Of a stretch of 13,555 nt of DNA, positions 13,355-13,555 are shown piece by piece. The translations under genes and the position numbers were made by a program. The notes beneath the pieces were generated by a model that ran no database searches, was not told the DNA's origin, and saw nothing but the letters and a program-made list of their open reading frames with translations. This stretch comes from Firmicutes bacterium AF25-13AC. GTDB lineage: Bacteria > Bacillota > Clostridia > Lachnospirales > Lachnospiraceae. Positions within the stretch are counted from its first letter, which is position 1, and every line of letters starts with the position of its first letter. The DNA is taken from the NCBI GenBank assembly GCA_003478935.1, contig QUFP01000063.1:1-13555 (forward strand). Direction: 5' to 3'.

Positions 13355-13555
13355 TCACACATAAGAAAATTTCTTTGGAATGTAACTATCTGATGTGTGA
13401 TCGTACTGACTGGCACGATATAAAATCGGTACCTCAACATACATCTCGCCTGTTGATTCAAAAAGCTGTTTTGCCTTTGCCTGCAGGTAGCCGGGGCAAC
13501 GATTTTTTATGGATCTTCCGAAGCGCTTTTTTCGCTTCATTCGTCCATTCTTATC
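13355..13555 (-). CDS. C-terminal part of a probable transposase (partial)
   Basis: A minus-strand frame enters from beyond the window edge with no stop and ends at 13355. It contains FGRSIKNRCPGYLQ, then LYRASQYDHTSDSYIPKK, resembling the conserved end region of transposases (TnpB-like/zinc-ribbon type) in which ASQYDH is followed by KKxLSQRW. Here the frame ends a few residues after IPKK (FSYV, then stop), so the usual C-terminal stretch appears replaced. That is consistent with the outer element's right end lying at about 13340-13372, inside this gene. Family assignment is by motif only. Confidence 0.4.
   Translation of the reverse strand, partial: DKNGRMKRKKRFGRSIKNRCPGYLQAKAKQLFESTGEMYVEVPILYRASQYDHTSDSYIPKKFSYV

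Larger units (their letters stand above)
1212..13365. mobile_element. outer integrative mobilizable element (ends approximate)
   Basis: Gene order sigma-like, HTH, MobC, relaxase, Cys-rich small protein, replisome organizer, DnaC-like, TnpW, cargo, serine recombinase is that of clostridial mobilizable elements without their own type IV secretion genes. The right end should fall shortly after the recombinase (13278-13372). The left end was not found: it may lie before the padR operon or left of the window, so 1212 is only a working limit. Confidence 0.6.

Overview
The window looks like a decayed integrative and mobilizable element from a gut-type Firmicute (Clostridia, Lachnospiraceae/Oscillospiraceae-like). 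This rests on the strong AAGGAGG-type ribosome sites, the Tn916-type small regulators, the MobC/relaxase/replisome-organizer/DnaC/TnpW gene order, and a TnpX-like large serine recombinase with a DUF4368 tail. No chromosomal marker gene is present, so the genus cannot be named.

Layout, left to right. 1-303: a terminator, a possible gene remnant and a promoter/operator. 304-1211: a translationally coupled PadR regulator and DUF2812 membrane protein. 1323-1959: a sigma-like regulator and a small HTH protein, followed by a terminator. 1960-2424: a non-coding, dyad-rich stretch that is the best oriT candidate. 2425-6587: mobilization and replication module (MobC, relaxase, Cys-rich small protein, replisome organizer, broken DnaC-like ATPase, TnpW). 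6638-7258: an alpha/beta hydrolase cargo gene on the minus strand. 7469-13277: the element's serine recombinase, split in two. 13355-13555: the tail of a probable transposase on the minus strand, which may be the sequence the outer element entered.

The main discovery is a second element nested in the recombinase gene. Codons 1-32 (7469-7564) and codon 32 onward (from 11867) are separated by 4,305 bp. A CA dinucleotide is repeated at both junctions (7562-7563 and 11867-11868). Immediately inside each CA lies an inverted-repeat arm (7564-7592 and 11838-11866) matching at 22 of 29 positions with no gap. Removing 7564-11868 rejoins the reading frame exactly. This is the expected signature of integration by another large serine recombinase with a 2-bp core. 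The insert carries no recombinase of its own. It holds the 3' part of a MobA/MobL relaxase (5'-truncated, frameshifted, with an in-frame stop) and a minus-strand cargo operon: a GNAT acetyltransferase, a 559-aa fusion of an aminoglycoside-phosphotransferase-like domain to a protein-kinase-like domain, a Cys-rich DUF3795 protein, and a small frameshifted gene. It therefore looks like a non-autonomous cargo cassette moved in trans.

The outer element is disabled in several ways. Its recombinase is interrupted and also has an internal out-of-frame deletion after the zinc ribbon. Its DnaC-like gene has both a Trp-to-stop change and a one-base deletion. The relaxase, MobC, replisome organizer and regulators remain open, so mobilization functions may survive although self-excision should not.
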